64,000 bases of DNA from Niallia sp. FSL W8-0635 (GCF_038007965.1 NZ_JBBOYD010000002.1:1-64000); one strand, 5' to 3'; positions 34,755 through 43,419 are shown, numbered from the stretch's first letter. Translations and numbers: made by a program. The notes: generated from the letters alone by a model not told the origin.

Positions 34755-35099
34755 ATGAAAATAAATATGAGGAAACTCTCACAGGAAATTAAAAATAAAA
34801 ATATTATTGTTAAACCAAATTCATCGGAAGCAGGAATGGCCTACTTTATGGATATAGTTATTAACCATTCTGCAACAGAAAGTATTAATTTCAATTCATT
34901 TACCTATGATGAAGCAATTCTTGCCTTCAATGAATTCTATTATTTACCATCGGATGAATATACGGATGATTTTTCTGAAGAAGACTATGACAATATAAAA
35001 AATAATATGTGGTCCTCTTATATGCAAACCCAAGAATTTTTTGTCCGTTGGAGTCAAGAAACCAAAAAAATATATTGTTATGAGGATGATTTTATTTAG
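34755..35099 (+). CDS. Orphan protein 1 of PRTRC-like operon (114 residues)
   Basis: I do not recognise this protein. It is acidic, especially near residues 70-85 (DEYTDDFSEEDYDN), and ends in acidic/aromatic residues (CYEDDFI) rather than in a Gly-Gly tail. GGAGG lies four bases before the ATG. It sits between dnaN and the second orphan and is spaced 14 bp from it, so it is part of the operon. In related PRTRC loci small variable proteins occupy this position. It could be a substrate, adaptor or the missing ubiquitin-like partner, but the sequence shows no ubiquitin signature. Confidence 0.6.
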   Translation: MKINMRKLSQEIKNKNIIVKPNSSEAGMAYFMDIVINHSATESINFNSFTYDEAILAFNEFYYLPSDEYTDDFSEEDYDNIKNNMWSSYMQTQEFFVRWSQETKKIYCYEDDFI

Positions 35100-35113
35100 G
35101 AGAGGTGAAGAAA

Positions 35114-35665
35114 ATGACATCAATTTTGATGGATGCAGAGTCTAAAGCAAGTTATGACTATTCAATTTCTAACTTATTAATGTTAAAGATTCTCCATGAC
35201 GCTAAAGTGGATGTAAGTGGATACGGTAACTATCGAGTAGAAGTAGGTTTTATGTCTAATCCTGGATACGATTTTTTAATGCGAGGTATGAATGATTTAG
35301 GTTTTGATACAAAACACGCAACAGTTTATACGGATGATCCAGAAGAAATCTCACTTGCTAAACAAATCGAGAGTGTATTCAACCCAAATGCAGAATGGTA
35401 TATAGTGTTGAATAGCTTTAAAGTGGAAAAAATACTACTTTCTAGTCAAAAAGATGAGTATATAGCCTTTATTAAGTCAACTTTGAATCACATTGATTTA
35501 GAATGTGAAGCATTTGTAGAGGAGTCTTTGGGTATTATTATTGGATTCATTTTTGATGGATTTTATCATGAATTATTATCAGCTTTAATAGAGGTGGCTG
35601 ATGAGACTAATAATATTTACGAAAAACTGGAGGAACAGCAAAATGGACATTATCTTTCGGCTTAG
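35114..35665 (+). CDS. Orphan protein 2 of PRTRC-like operon (183 residues)
   Basis: No family is recognised. The N-terminal half has a mixed alpha/beta look (NYRVEVGFMSNPGYDFLMRGMNDLGF) and the C-terminal half is helical. ATG at 35114 is preferred because AGGAGAGG lies eight bases upstream; the in-frame GTG at 35105 lies in that site. Its end overlaps the start of the E2-like gene by 23 bp, implying translational coupling and a functional link with the conjugation proteins. It lacks a C-terminal Gly-Gly. Confidence 0.6.
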   Translation: MTSILMDAESKASYDYSISNLLMLKILHDAKVDVSGYGNYRVEVGFMSNPGYDFLMRGMNDLGFDTKHATVYTDDPEEISLAKQIESVFNPNAEWYIVLNSFKVEKILLSSQKDEYIAFIKSTLNHIDLECEAFVEESLGIIIGFIFDGFYHELLSALIEVADETNNIYEKLEEQQNGHYLSA

Positions 35666-36356
35666 TGATGAACCACAGCACTTAAATGCACAAGTCGAAG
35701 TGTTACAAATCACTTCTGATTTCAATAATACTTTAGAGTCATTGGATCAAATGATTAAGTTAAATGGAAGAATGGTAGAGGGATTATATAACATTACCCT
35801 CCCTAATCTTTTTAGTATTCTTCAAGAAAGTATAGAGGATTACATAATTGATTCTCAAACTCCAATTCTTCCAAAAAATTGCGTGAAACATGTTTGGATT
35901 AATGAATTAGTAAAGCATCAACTAGTATATATAGAGGTACCAAAACAACAACTTGATATGCGGTATGGAAAAACACTATTTAAACAGGTTGGACTACCAA
36001 GACTAATCTTCTTATATGAAGTAATGGAGAAAAAAGTAAAATTGAAAAACATTGTTGCTGTTAAAGGCTCCAAATTTTTGACAAAAGATAAGGAAGTATT
36101 TCTTTTCCCCTTTTCACATGTATCTTTAGATGGTCATGTTTGCATGGGAGGAAATACTTTTCCTGAAATAGATGACATCTATCAATTAAACAGTTTGCAT
36201 TTATTGTTTTTGCAGGCACCTTTTGGAGAAGATTATGGAGCAAAAACAACTACTAATTTAAGTGTGGCAGCATTATTTAAAAAATATGAAAATAAACAAT
36301 TTGATGATGAAATCTTATTACCACATTCGAAAATTCAAATTTTAGAGAATCTATAA
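35643..36356 (+). CDS. E2-like protein, PRTRC protein B type
   Basis: A 237-residue protein. The diagnostic stretch near residues 150-170 reads LFPFSHVSLDGHVCMGGN: a Pro-containing strand followed by a single conserved Cys in the (D/N)GxVCxG(N) setting used by PRTRC protein B and the Prok-E2 family D, which are ubiquitin-conjugating-enzyme-like but lack the classic His. The Cys would carry a thioester if the family works as proposed (established as a prediction from comparative genomics, not shown here). ATG at 35643 has GGAGGA upstream and overlaps orphan 2. JAB and E1-like genes follow, matching the PRTRC gene order B-A-ThiF. Confidence 0.72.
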   Translation: MDIIFRLSDEPQHLNAQVEVLQITSDFNNTLESLDQMIKLNGRMVEGLYNITLPNLFSILQESIEDYIIDSQTPILPKNCVKHVWINELVKHQLVYIEVPKQQLDMRYGKTLFKQVGLPRLIFLYEVMEKKVKLKNIVAVKGSKFLTKDKEVFLFPFSHVSLDGHVCMGGNTFPEIDDIYQLNSLHLLFLQAPFGEDYGAKTTTNLSVAALFKKYENKQFDDEILLPHSKIQILENL

Positions 36357-36383
36357 TAAAAATACAATATGGAGGAATTGAAA

Positions 36384-37337
36384 ATGACAATAAAACAGGA
36401 TGATATCTTTTCACTATTTGATATTGAAGTGGAGACTAAAAAAGTTGACCTTAATAAAATGAATGATATAAAGGAAAATAAACCAAAGCTAAAGACTGAT
36501 ACTAATTCTAGTTCTACAAAGAGTTCAACAAATAAGAAAGATAACTTTAAATTAACAAGTAAAACCATTATTCGGTTTGGGATGAATGAATATCCAGTTA
36601 CTAATTATTTCTCCAAGGACGAAATTGAAAGAGGACTTCCATCTAAAAAAACGTCTGAGGATGGAGAAATTGAATATAAACCTATTAGTGAGGAACAACT
36701 TAGAAAGAAATTAGAAAAAGACTTTCCAATCTTAGTACCTAAATATACCACCTTGGTATATGTAGAAAAACAAGATGTGGTTATTCCTATTATGCAAGCA
36801 AAGAAAAATGGCAGCATGGATAATAAAGAGTTCTCTTTCGAGGACTCTTCTTTAAAACATCAAAAAAAGAAGATTCCATTTCAAATCTTATTAGATTTTA
36901 TCCATATTGCAAAGTACTTTTCAGATAATCACGGTACTGAAGTATTTGCTAATATTTACTTTGATCATGACACTGAGGAATTTTTTATGGATATTCCTTC
37001 CCAAAGAGTTAGCAGATATTTAGTCACTATTACAGAAGAGGCACAAGAGACCGCTCTTAAACTCATAGAGAGAAGGTATTCAAAGGTAATGGAAATACAT
37101 TCACATCATATTTTAAGTCCTACTCCGTCCAAAATAGACGATGACAACCAGCGTGCTCCTATTTTATATGCCATTATTGGTAATATTAATGGATTATTCC
37201 CTGATGTGCTAGTTCGTACATTCAATAAAGAATTAAATGAACATATTATTATAGATAGTAGCAAAGTATTTGAATTTACATTGACAACTAAACAAAAGGT
37301 AAATGGCTATGATCTAACTGTAGTGGAGGTTGAATAG
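36384..37337 (+). CDS. JAB/JAMM metallopeptidase, PRTRC protein A type
   Basis: A 317-residue protein with a low-complexity, charged N-terminus (residues 1-60) and a C-terminal Mov34/JAB domain. The JAMM zinc motif is complete: His239-x-His241, then seven residues, Ser249-x2-Asp252 (HSHHILSPTPSKID). In eukaryotes this fold removes ubiquitin; in bacterial operons it trims or removes ubiquitin-like proteins. ATG at 36384 is chosen because GGAGGA lies seven bases upstream. Its TAG is immediately followed by the ATG of the E1-like gene, so the two are co-translated. Confidence 0.8.
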   Translation: MTIKQDDIFSLFDIEVETKKVDLNKMNDIKENKPKLKTDTNSSSTKSSTNKKDNFKLTSKTIIRFGMNEYPVTNYFSKDEIERGLPSKKTSEDGEIEYKPISEEQLRKKLEKDFPILVPKYTTLVYVEKQDVVIPIMQAKKNGSMDNKEFSFEDSSLKHQKKKIPFQILLDFIHIAKYFSDNHGTEVFANIYFDHDTEEFFMDIPSQRVSRYLVTITEEAQETALKLIERRYSKVMEIHSHHILSPTPSKIDDDNQRAPILYAIIGNINGLFPDVLVRTFNKELNEHIIIDSSKVFEFTLTTKQKVNGYDLTVVEVE

Positions 37338-38186
37338 ATGCAACCTATTTCTATAGATTTAAGCCGCTCTTATCAAAGGGAAGTATATTATCAGATTCTA
37401 GTTATAGGCGCAGGAGGTACTGGAGGAATTGTTATTCAGCAATTGTGCCAAATGTTAAGTATGTTTGAGATATCGGCAAAGTTAATAATTGCTGAACCAG
37501 ATATTTATGAAGAAAAAAATAGAAATAACCAACTATGCTTAGCAAAAGATGTAGGTAAAAATAAAGCAGATGTCTTAGCTAAAAGGTATCGTGCTGCTTA
37601 TCAACTAGACATAGCCACTTACACTGGAGGTTATGTAGAAGACACTAAAACAATAGACACATTGTTCCAACTCAATTATGAAAGAATTCCATATAACTAT
37701 AGAATAGTCCCTATTCTTATTTCTTGTGTTGATAATAACTATTCAAGAAAGATATTCCATGAGTATTTTAACACCGCTCAGACCCTACTATATTTTGATG
37801 TGGGCAATGAAAATGTTATCTTACCAAAGGATCACAGAAATAGACCAATTGAGTCCTGGACGAAAGAGGAATTGGAAGAATATAAAGATTCAGGTTTCAC
37901 TGGACAAATGGTTTGTGGTTTTAAGTCTGATTGGAAAATACTCTCAGAACCAATAGGTACGTTATATCCAGATATTTTAGAGGACAATGATGAAATAGCT
38001 CCTTCTCAATTAAGTTGTCAGGAACTAGCTGCATCCAATCCTCAGAGATTAATAACTAATCGTTATAGTGCTATATCTGTAATTACTGTACTGAATGAAA
38101 TATTTGAAACTAAAAGTCTATCAACTCACAGGATTCTATATCATGCAAAAAGAGGTTATATGAAGAGTGAACCAATTTTAGGGTAA
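37338..38186 (+). CDS. ThiF/E1-like adenylyltransferase, PRTRC ThiF type
   Basis: A 282-residue Rossmann protein: nucleotide loop VIGAGGTGGIVIQQL at about residues 17-31, the acidic strand end AEPDIYEEKNRNNQ with the family Arg/Asn-Gln, and a later CVDNN. A candidate active Cys lies in GQMVCGF near 195. E1-like enzymes adenylate the C-terminus of a ubiquitin-like or sulfur-carrier protein. Short length and position after the JAB gene match the PRTRC ThiF family rather than ThiF/MoeB of cofactor synthesis. It ends the operon before a clear terminator. Confidence 0.8.
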   Translation: MQPISIDLSRSYQREVYYQILVIGAGGTGGIVIQQLCQMLSMFEISAKLIIAEPDIYEEKNRNNQLCLAKDVGKNKADVLAKRYRAAYQLDIATYTGGYVEDTKTIDTLFQLNYERIPYNYRIVPILISCVDNNYSRKIFHEYFNTAQTLLYFDVGNENVILPKDHRNRPIESWTKEELEEYKDSGFTGQMVCGFKSDWKILSEPIGTLYPDILEDNDEIAPSQLSCQELAASNPQRLITNRYSAISVITVLNEIFETKSLSTHRILYHAKRGYMKSEPILG

Positions 38187-38191
38187 TAAAA

Positions 38192-38226
38192 AAGTAGCAC
38201 AGACTAAGAACTTGTTTGTGCTACTT
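38192..38226 (+). terminator. Terminator of PRTRC-like operon
   Basis: AAGTAGCACA pairs with TGTGCTACTT shortly after the E1-like stop codon. Confidence 0.7.
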
Positions 38227-38402
38227 AATAATCTATGTATGATTAACTTTTTTTACTTCACCTCTATTCAGTTTTCCCCCCTCATTCAACAATCTATATA
38301 GCTCCTATGGAACAACAAATAAATTTTCTGAAAACACTTCCATTATTATCCTTTTATGATATATAATGAAATTGAAACTAATATAATAGGAGGTTGTTTT
38401 CT

Positions 38403-38927
38403 TTGAAATTTAAAAGTTTTCTAGCATTATTAGTAGTTTTTGTTCTATCATTTGCATTGGTACCAAATATATCTGCAAATGAATCAGTTTATGTAAATGA
38501 GGATGGTCAAGTTCTCCAATATTTAGATGAAGTAGCAAATGAAGAAATACCTGTAGATGAAAAAAATCCAGAAAAAGAAATTCAGCTGTTTAGCTCTATT
38601 GTTGGTGGTGGAGTAGCAAAAGCATGGCCAATAAAAGGTGGAGCAGAAACAACTGTAGAATTAATTTCCCCTGTGCATAGTATTCAAAGAGGAAGTCTAA
38701 CCTATACTTTTGAAAAACAAAATGAAAAGGGTACATGGCTATTTTATGGTAGAGCAACAAGGTCTTCCTCAGGTTCTAATTCTCGAATATTTTCACAGGG
38801 AATAAATTGGGTCCTTAAGCCAGGAACTTATAGAATAAAAGTAGGAGGTACTTTAACGGCACTTACAGCTCCAGACAGTACTTTAATAGTTCAACAAATT
38901 TTCTCCAATAAAGTGACAGTAAAATAA
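38403..38927 (+). CDS. Secreted hypothetical protein (174 residues)
   Basis: A clear Sec signal peptide: MKFKSF followed by a hydrophobic core and probable cleavage after NISA at about residue 24. The mature part begins acidic and then becomes beta-rich (SLTYTFEKQNEKGTWLFYGRATRSS; PGTYRIKVGG), like a small jelly-roll or extracellular adhesion module. No Cys in the mature protein. The TTG at 38403 is preferred because AGGAGG lies nine bases upstream. Function unknown. The next gene begins one base after its stop codon. Confidence 0.7.
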   Translation: MKFKSFLALLVVFVLSFALVPNISANESVYVNEDGQVLQYLDEVANEEIPVDEKNPEKEIQLFSSIVGGGVAKAWPIKGGAETTVELISPVHSIQRGSLTYTFEKQNEKGTWLFYGRATRSSSGSNSRIFSQGINWVLKPGTYRIKVGGTLTALTAPDSTLIVQQIFSNKVTVK

Positions 38928-38928
38928 A

Positions 38929-39657
38929 ATGAAAAATTTCAAAAAAATTTCTAGAGAAGAATTAGTTATTTTAGATACAGAAAATAATGTAATTGTTAAC
39001 TTCGACCATAAAGAAAAAATAACAAACATAAGAAATATTGAAGTACCTAATAATTTATCGATTGTGCAACAAATGATAATTTCAAAATACTACTATATTT
39101 CTGATGATTTCCAAGAGTTAATATATATAAATAAAAATAATAAATACGAATATGATAATATTATATGCTTATTTAATAAAGGATATTATTGTTATAAGGA
39201 CAATAATAAAATTGCTATTCTATTATCACACCCCAAACAGCAAGCTATTGATAATTTTAGAGACTCGGTGAAAAAGAATACTCTAAGCCCTTTTTTAAAT
39301 TGTTTTTATAAGAAAAAAACGATAAATACATTGGTTAGTGACCCTGAAGAAATGGTGTCATTAGAGATGACTGAAACCGATCCTATTGTACCAGAGAAAA
39401 GAATATTAAGTTACTATTTACTTGACACACTATCTACTAATTCTTCATCAATAGATTCAGAACATAAACACTTACTGAATTTTTTACAAAGTCATTATCC
39501 AATTAGCTTTGCTATTCCTTCACCGGATAATATTTCGTTAAATAGCGATATTAATAATAATTTGGGTATAAACTTACTATCATCAATTTATAAAAAAATT
39601 GTATTTATAATAGATGATAAAGATAATAGTATTTTACAAATATCATTTTACAAATAA
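38929..39657 (+). CDS. Hypothetical 242-residue protein coupled to secreted protein
   Basis: I do not recognise this protein. It is Asn/Lys/Ile-rich, cytosolic-looking (no signal peptide or membrane segment), and its base composition is markedly more AT-rich than the Rad52-dnaN genes. The ATG lies one base after the stop of the secreted protein gene, in a TAAAATG junction without its own strong ribosome site, so it depends on translational coupling. The pair could act together, for instance as an exported factor and its cytosolic partner (speculative). Confidence 0.6.
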   Translation: MKNFKKISREELVILDTENNVIVNFDHKEKITNIRNIEVPNNLSIVQQMIISKYYYISDDFQELIYINKNNKYEYDNIICLFNKGYYCYKDNNKIAILLSHPKQQAIDNFRDSVKKNTLSPFLNCFYKKKTINTLVSDPEEMVSLEMTETDPIVPEKRILSYYLLDTLSTNSSSIDSEHKHLLNFLQSHYPISFAIPSPDNISLNSDINNNLGINLLSSIYKKIVFIIDDKDNSILQISFYK

Positions 39658-39663
39658 ATATAA

Positions 39664-39704
39664 AAGGTTGTAGAGAAAGAAGCAACTCCTCTACAACCTT
39701 TTTA
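39664..39704 (+). terminator. Terminator of secreted-protein operon
   Basis: AAAGGTTGTAGAG pairs with CTCTACAACCTTT and is followed by a T-run. Confidence 0.8.
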
Positions 39705-39806
39705 TATTTGCGAACCAACAGTCCGTATTTTATGTCCATTTTGGTGGATGTTCATTAATCCTTCTAAACGGCAGGTGCGAAATACTTCCACATCTTTTTT
39801 TTCTAG
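39702..39806 (-). other. Gene remnant
   Basis: A 34-codon minus-strand stretch (contains VFRTCRLEGLMNIHQNG) reads as protein-like and ends in TAA but has no start and is cut upstream. Parent gene not recognised. Confidence 0.3.
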
Positions 39807-39906
39807 CAAGCTTCATTTAACTTTTTCTCTTTCTAAATTTTTTAGTAATAGGAATAATAAAGATGATTAAAAAATCAAATAATTGTTTGAAAGAATAATA
39901 AAGTCG

Positions 39907-40137
39907 TTAATTTTCAAATACAATACCAATTATCCCCCTTATCCATTCATTACAATACTTTATTAATTCATTTTCTGTAATCGTCATTTTATCAAAAACT
40001 AGATATAGATTTTTACCACTATCCCCTGCATATTTAACGGTAATATCATATAATTCAAAAAGGCAAATCAATAATAAGTTTTGATAATCCAATTCACCTT
40101 CTAGGGGCAGTACCAGCGTTCGTGCAACCAGGGGCAA
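39907..40137 (-). pseudogene. 3' fragment of an unknown gene fused to a transposon-like end
   Basis: The C-terminal 60 codons (from ELDYQNLLLICLF to IGIVFEN) look like genuine protein, whereas the first dozen codons derive from the adjoining GC-richer sequence near 40105-40140. No ribosome site precedes it. The junction suggests that a gene was cut by an insertion beside the resolvase gene. Confidence 0.35.
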
Positions 40138-40183
40138 AGTAAATCTGAGAAATGATCGACAGAATTCCTTTGTCCGATGGTTG

Positions 40184-40744
40184 CTACTCGATTTTATTGT
40201 TATTTTGCATCTTACGATACAAAGTCATGCGAGAAATACCAGCCTTCTCGGCAGCATCAGTACGACTCAACCCTTGGTCCATAAGATACAAGGCATACTT
40301 AACCTTTTCCTCATCGGTTTTCGGTCTTCCAGGATATTTTCCTCGTTTCCTTGCAGCCAGAATCCCTTCTTTTGTCCGTTCAGAAGTTAAATCTCTCTCA
40401 AATTGAGCAATACCCGCAAAGATAGTAAACAACATTTTCCCATGTGCTGTTGTTGTATCAAGCCAGGATTCCTTTAAACTTTTTAAATGCGCTCCCTTTT
40501 GTGAGATGAGTTCTGTAATTTCAATAAGGTCTTTCGTAGAACGGGATAGACGAGTCAGATCCGTCACAACAACCGTATCGTTCATTCGCAAAAATTCCAA
40601 CATACGATTCAACTCCGGTCGCCCTCGTTTCGTACCAGTTACTTTTTCAAAGAAAATGCGATCACACCCAAATTCTTCAAGTTGTTTCTTTTGGCGATCC
40701 AAATTTTGATCAAATGTAGAAACACGCATATAGCCAAACTTCAT
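40184..40744 (-). CDS. Serine resolvase/invertase
   Basis: A 186-residue resolvase of Tn3/Tn552 type. The catalytic start GYMRVSTFDQN has the nucleophilic Ser; the Arg motif TDLTRLSRS and the helix E region are intact; the C-terminus has GRPKTDEEK and helix-turn-helix SRTDAAEKAGISRMTLYRKM. It should be active, unlike the two relatives in the transposon. ATG at 40744 is chosen because AGGAGAGG lies six bases upstream. The palindromic region just upstream (40785-40910) is a likely res site. No tnpA transposase remains, so it may serve multimer resolution or be a Tn3-family relic. Confidence 0.88.
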   Translation of the reverse strand: MKFGYMRVSTFDQNLDRQKKQLEEFGCDRIFFEKVTGTKRGRPELNRMLEFLRMNDTVVVTDLTRLSRSTKDLIEITELISQKGAHLKSLKESWLDTTTAHGKMLFTIFAGIAQFERDLTSERTKEGILAARKRGKYPGRPKTDEEKVKYALYLMDQGLSRTDAAEKAGISRMTLYRKMQNNNKIE

Positions 40745-40784
40745 GTTCATCCTCTCCTCTATCAAATATTGTACCAAAATCCAT

Positions 40785-40910
40785 TCGTGATAAATATTGT
40801 TACGAATAATATTGTGACATATTTTTGTTACGCTCATTATACGAGTTAGCTAGACTAAAAGTTGATCATCACTACACGTAACAAAAATGTTCGTTTTTGT
40901 TACGTGTAGT
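40785..40910. repeat. Probable res site with 17-bp perfect palindrome
   Basis: Arms at 40871-40887 and 40894-40910 (ACTACACGTAACAAAAA and complement) surround six bases. Upstream repeats of TGTTACG/TGTGACA at 40795-40835 share the half-site TGTTAC. The location directly upstream of an active resolvase fits a res recombination region. Confidence 0.55.
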
Positions 40911-41135
40911 ACAAAAAAAGCTTATTATTAAAAGTAATAATGTTTATGATATTTATTTTATGTACTATTTGGGATCTAATATAATAAATAGAAAAGATAA
41001 GACTGATTTCTCCAACACTAAGGTGAATTAGCCTTGTCTTTATATGTCCAGAGCAAAAACGTGAATTTAATACTGTAAGCAAATTTGAAATCTCTTAGCG
41101 TACAGAATATACGTCAATGTTATTTAATATTTGTT
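40911..41135. other. Intergenic region
   Basis: AT-rich sequence between the res-like site and the PaaK-like gene end. No gene or clear signal seen. Confidence 0.35.
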
Positions 41136-42530
41136 TTATTTAAGATAATCAATCAAAACATGCTGGTACTTTCCACTTTTAAGGTGCCTTTGTGGCAATT
41201 CTTCCGATTTTTCTATTGAAAGGTTAGTTAGTCCCTGGGTAGCAAAGTAATCTAATAGGGCTTCTCTAACATTTTCCCAAACTTGATCTCTAAGATTACC
41301 CTCGTCTACTTCTAAACGTACTGTTAATTTATCTGGTGCCGTTTGAATTAGTTGAAAACGCCTTACGCCTAGTATTTCCTCCACAATGGTTTTTAGAGCC
41401 AAGGGCAGAATATGAACGATTTGACCGTTGGAGGTAGAGAATTTTAAAATGTCATCCGTTCTCCCTTCGACTTGAACGACCGGGAATGGTCTCCCGCATT
41501 TGCATGGTTCCGAAAACATGGTGACACGGTCAGTTAGTTCATAACGAATTAGGGGCTGAATTCTGTTGGCCAGATTTGTAATTAAAACCGAATGGGATTG
41601 TTTTCCTGATGGCACAGGTTGGTAAAATTCATCTACCGGTTCAAATATAATCCAATCGGTATTTACATGAAACTGACCTTCTTCACATTCGAAAGTCATG
41701 GCTGTTGCTTCTGTACCGCCGTAAAGATCTAGAACGCGAGCTTGGAAAACAGATTCTAGTTTCGCACGAACATTTGGATATAACTTTTCTCCCCCCAAAA
41801 GGATTGCAACAGGCTGAATATGTAACCGACCTGCTTTTTGTTCCTCTGCTAGAATTTCCATCGCTGTTGCATACCCCCCAATTAAGGCTGGTTGATATTC
41901 ATTCAATTCTTTTACAAGCGTGGAAAGGGGGAATTGGATAGAAAAAGCTCTAATTTTTCCGTTCGAAGGATTTCTTAAACGCAGACGTTCAGCTGTGCTG
42001 AATGCCGTAAAATGACCAGCCGTAGAACATACCGCCGCATTTCGTCCGCCCTTGGCTGCTACTTTCAATATGTCACTCCATTTTAATTTTGTTGTTCCGC
42101 GAATAGCCATTAATGTTTTCATGATAGTATCTGAAGCTTTATCCTGAATAAAGATTCCAGGTACTCCGGTTGACCCTGAAGTGGTCGAAACCATATAGCG
42201 CCCTAAATAAAGATGTCCAACTAATGACATATTTGACACGAATTCCTTTACACCTTCTATGGTGATTTCTGGATCAGTTACCCAATCATTAAAATGGTCC
42301 ATGAGTTCTGATTTGGTGACTGGAGGGATTTGCTGTATGCTTGAAATCCGTTCAGGCAACTCGCTATATTTTTGTGCGTAATATTGAGAGTTTGATCTTG
42401 CAAAACTAATAAGGTCAGTTAAACGAGATAGTTGCCGAGAGAGAATGTCTTCTGGTTTGCCTCGTTTAACCTTCCAGATATCCGTAACTGCTTTTAAAGG
42501 TGAAATATTCTCCATGTATGTCATTCCCAT
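41136..42530 (-). CDS. PaaK-like adenylate-forming ligase (phenylacetate-CoA ligase family)
   Basis: A 464-residue ANL-type enzyme: P-loop STTSGSTGVPGIF near residue 115, the A5-like motif DLYGGTEATAM near 270, and the mobile C-terminal domain GRTDDILKF with KSGKYQ. This branch (PaaK/CapK/CoF synthetase) activates carboxylates such as phenylacetate or adds groups to cofactors. The substrate is unknown. It is 96 bp downstream of a methyltransferase gene on the same strand, so the two probably act together. Several ATGs crowd the start; 42530 is kept without strong support. GC content is higher than that of the neighbouring maintenance genes. Confidence 0.75.
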   Translation of the reverse strand: MGMTYMENISPLKAVTDIWKVKRGKPEDILSRQLSRLTDLISFARSNSQYYAQKYSELPERISSIQQIPPVTKSELMDHFNDWVTDPEITIEGVKEFVSNMSLVGHLYLGRYMVSTTSGSTGVPGIFIQDKASDTIMKTLMAIRGTTKLKWSDILKVAAKGGRNAAVCSTAGHFTAFSTAERLRLRNPSNGKIRAFSIQFPLSTLVKELNEYQPALIGGYATAMEILAEEQKAGRLHIQPVAILLGGEKLYPNVRAKLESVFQARVLDLYGGTEATAMTFECEEGQFHVNTDWIIFEPVDEFYQPVPSGKQSHSVLITNLANRIQPLIRYELTDRVTMFSEPCKCGRPFPVVQVEGRTDDILKFSTSNGQIVHILPLALKTIVEEILGVRRFQLIQTAPDKLTVRLEVDEGNLRDQVWENVREALLDYFATQGLTNLSIEKSEELPQRHLKSGKYQHVLIDYLK

Positions 42531-42626
42531 CTCTCTGTTTTAATTTTTTATGGTCAATACTATTTACAGTAAAATGGACATTTAAAAATTACATAATGCA
42601 AGAAGTCTGATAAAAAATCAAACAGC

Positions 42627-43289
42627 TTATGGCTTAAAAGCTTTATATGCCCTTAGTGTGCCCGTGATAGTTGAAAATTGTCCAGTTTCTTCTATTAAAA
42701 CAAATCCTGTTTCTTTTAATAGGCTAGGGATAACCCCTTTAACATGATTTGAAGTTGTTTCAAACCCATCTAAAAATTGAATAGGAAAAAATGCAACACG
42801 CATCAACCAATTTTGTGGCTTTTCAAAATCAATAATATGGAATTGGCCACCAGATTTGAGTGTCCGATAAACTTCTTCAAATGTTTTCTTTTTCATTTCC
42901 AGAGTTAAATGATGAATAAATAAACTTGTAAATATGTGATGAAATAGATTATTGGAAAAGGGAAGTTTATAAGAAAACCCTTCCTCAAAGGTGATATTAT
43001 TAACTTGAGTTTCTTTAATTTTCTCCATAGCAATTGATAATATTTCAGGATCAGCATCAACCCCAATTACTTGCACACCAGGTTGTGATTGCTGTATTAA
43101 AAGTGCCAGCGTACCTGTACCGCAAGCTAAATCCATTATCGTTTCCTTTTGTTGGAGGTTTGCTTGCTTAACTAAATGCGTTTTAAACTTTTTTTCTTGC
43201 ATTCCCCATTGAATTAACGGATCATAAAATCGAGTCATCCAATGGTATTTTAGTGCAGGGATATAATCACCTTTCTTGTTTTTATCCAT
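42627..43289 (-). CDS. Class I SAM-dependent methyltransferase
   Basis: A 220-residue protein with motif I MDLACGTGTLALLI, an acidic residue ending strand 2 (VIGVDADPEI) and motif LKSGGQFHIIDFEKP. It resembles UbiE/COQ5-like and small-molecule methyltransferases. AAGGGATG lies eight bases before the ATG. Cys residues typical of arsenite methyltransferase ArsM are not seen, so ArsM is unlikely. It pairs with the PaaK-like ligase and diverges from cadC1. Confidence 0.82.
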   Translation of the reverse strand: MDKNKKGDYIPALKYHWMTRFYDPLIQWGMQEKKFKTHLVKQANLQQKETIMDLACGTGTLALLIQQSQPGVQVIGVDADPEILSIAMEKIKETQVNNITFEEGFSYKLPFSNNLFHHIFTSLFIHHLTLEMKKKTFEEVYRTLKSGGQFHIIDFEKPQNWLMRVAFFPIQFLDGFETTSNHVKGVIPSLLKETGFVLIEETGQFSTITGTLRAYKAFKP

Positions 43290-43419
43290 TAAACATGCAT
43301 CCCTTCATTTATAATAACTTATGATGATTTTTGGATTACTTATAAACTAAGAGCGAAAATAAAGTAACATGTTGATCTTACGATTTGTGACATAAAAGAA
43401 TATGAAACACTTCGCTTCT

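Noticed and set aside
34755..35099. Ubiquitin-like protein of the PRTRC module
   Set aside because: No beta-grasp signature or Gly-Gly end could be recognised; kept only as a candidate partner.
42627..43289. Arsenite methyltransferase ArsM
   Set aside because: It is a SAM methyltransferase but lacks the conserved Cys set of ArsM; only one Cys appears in motif I.
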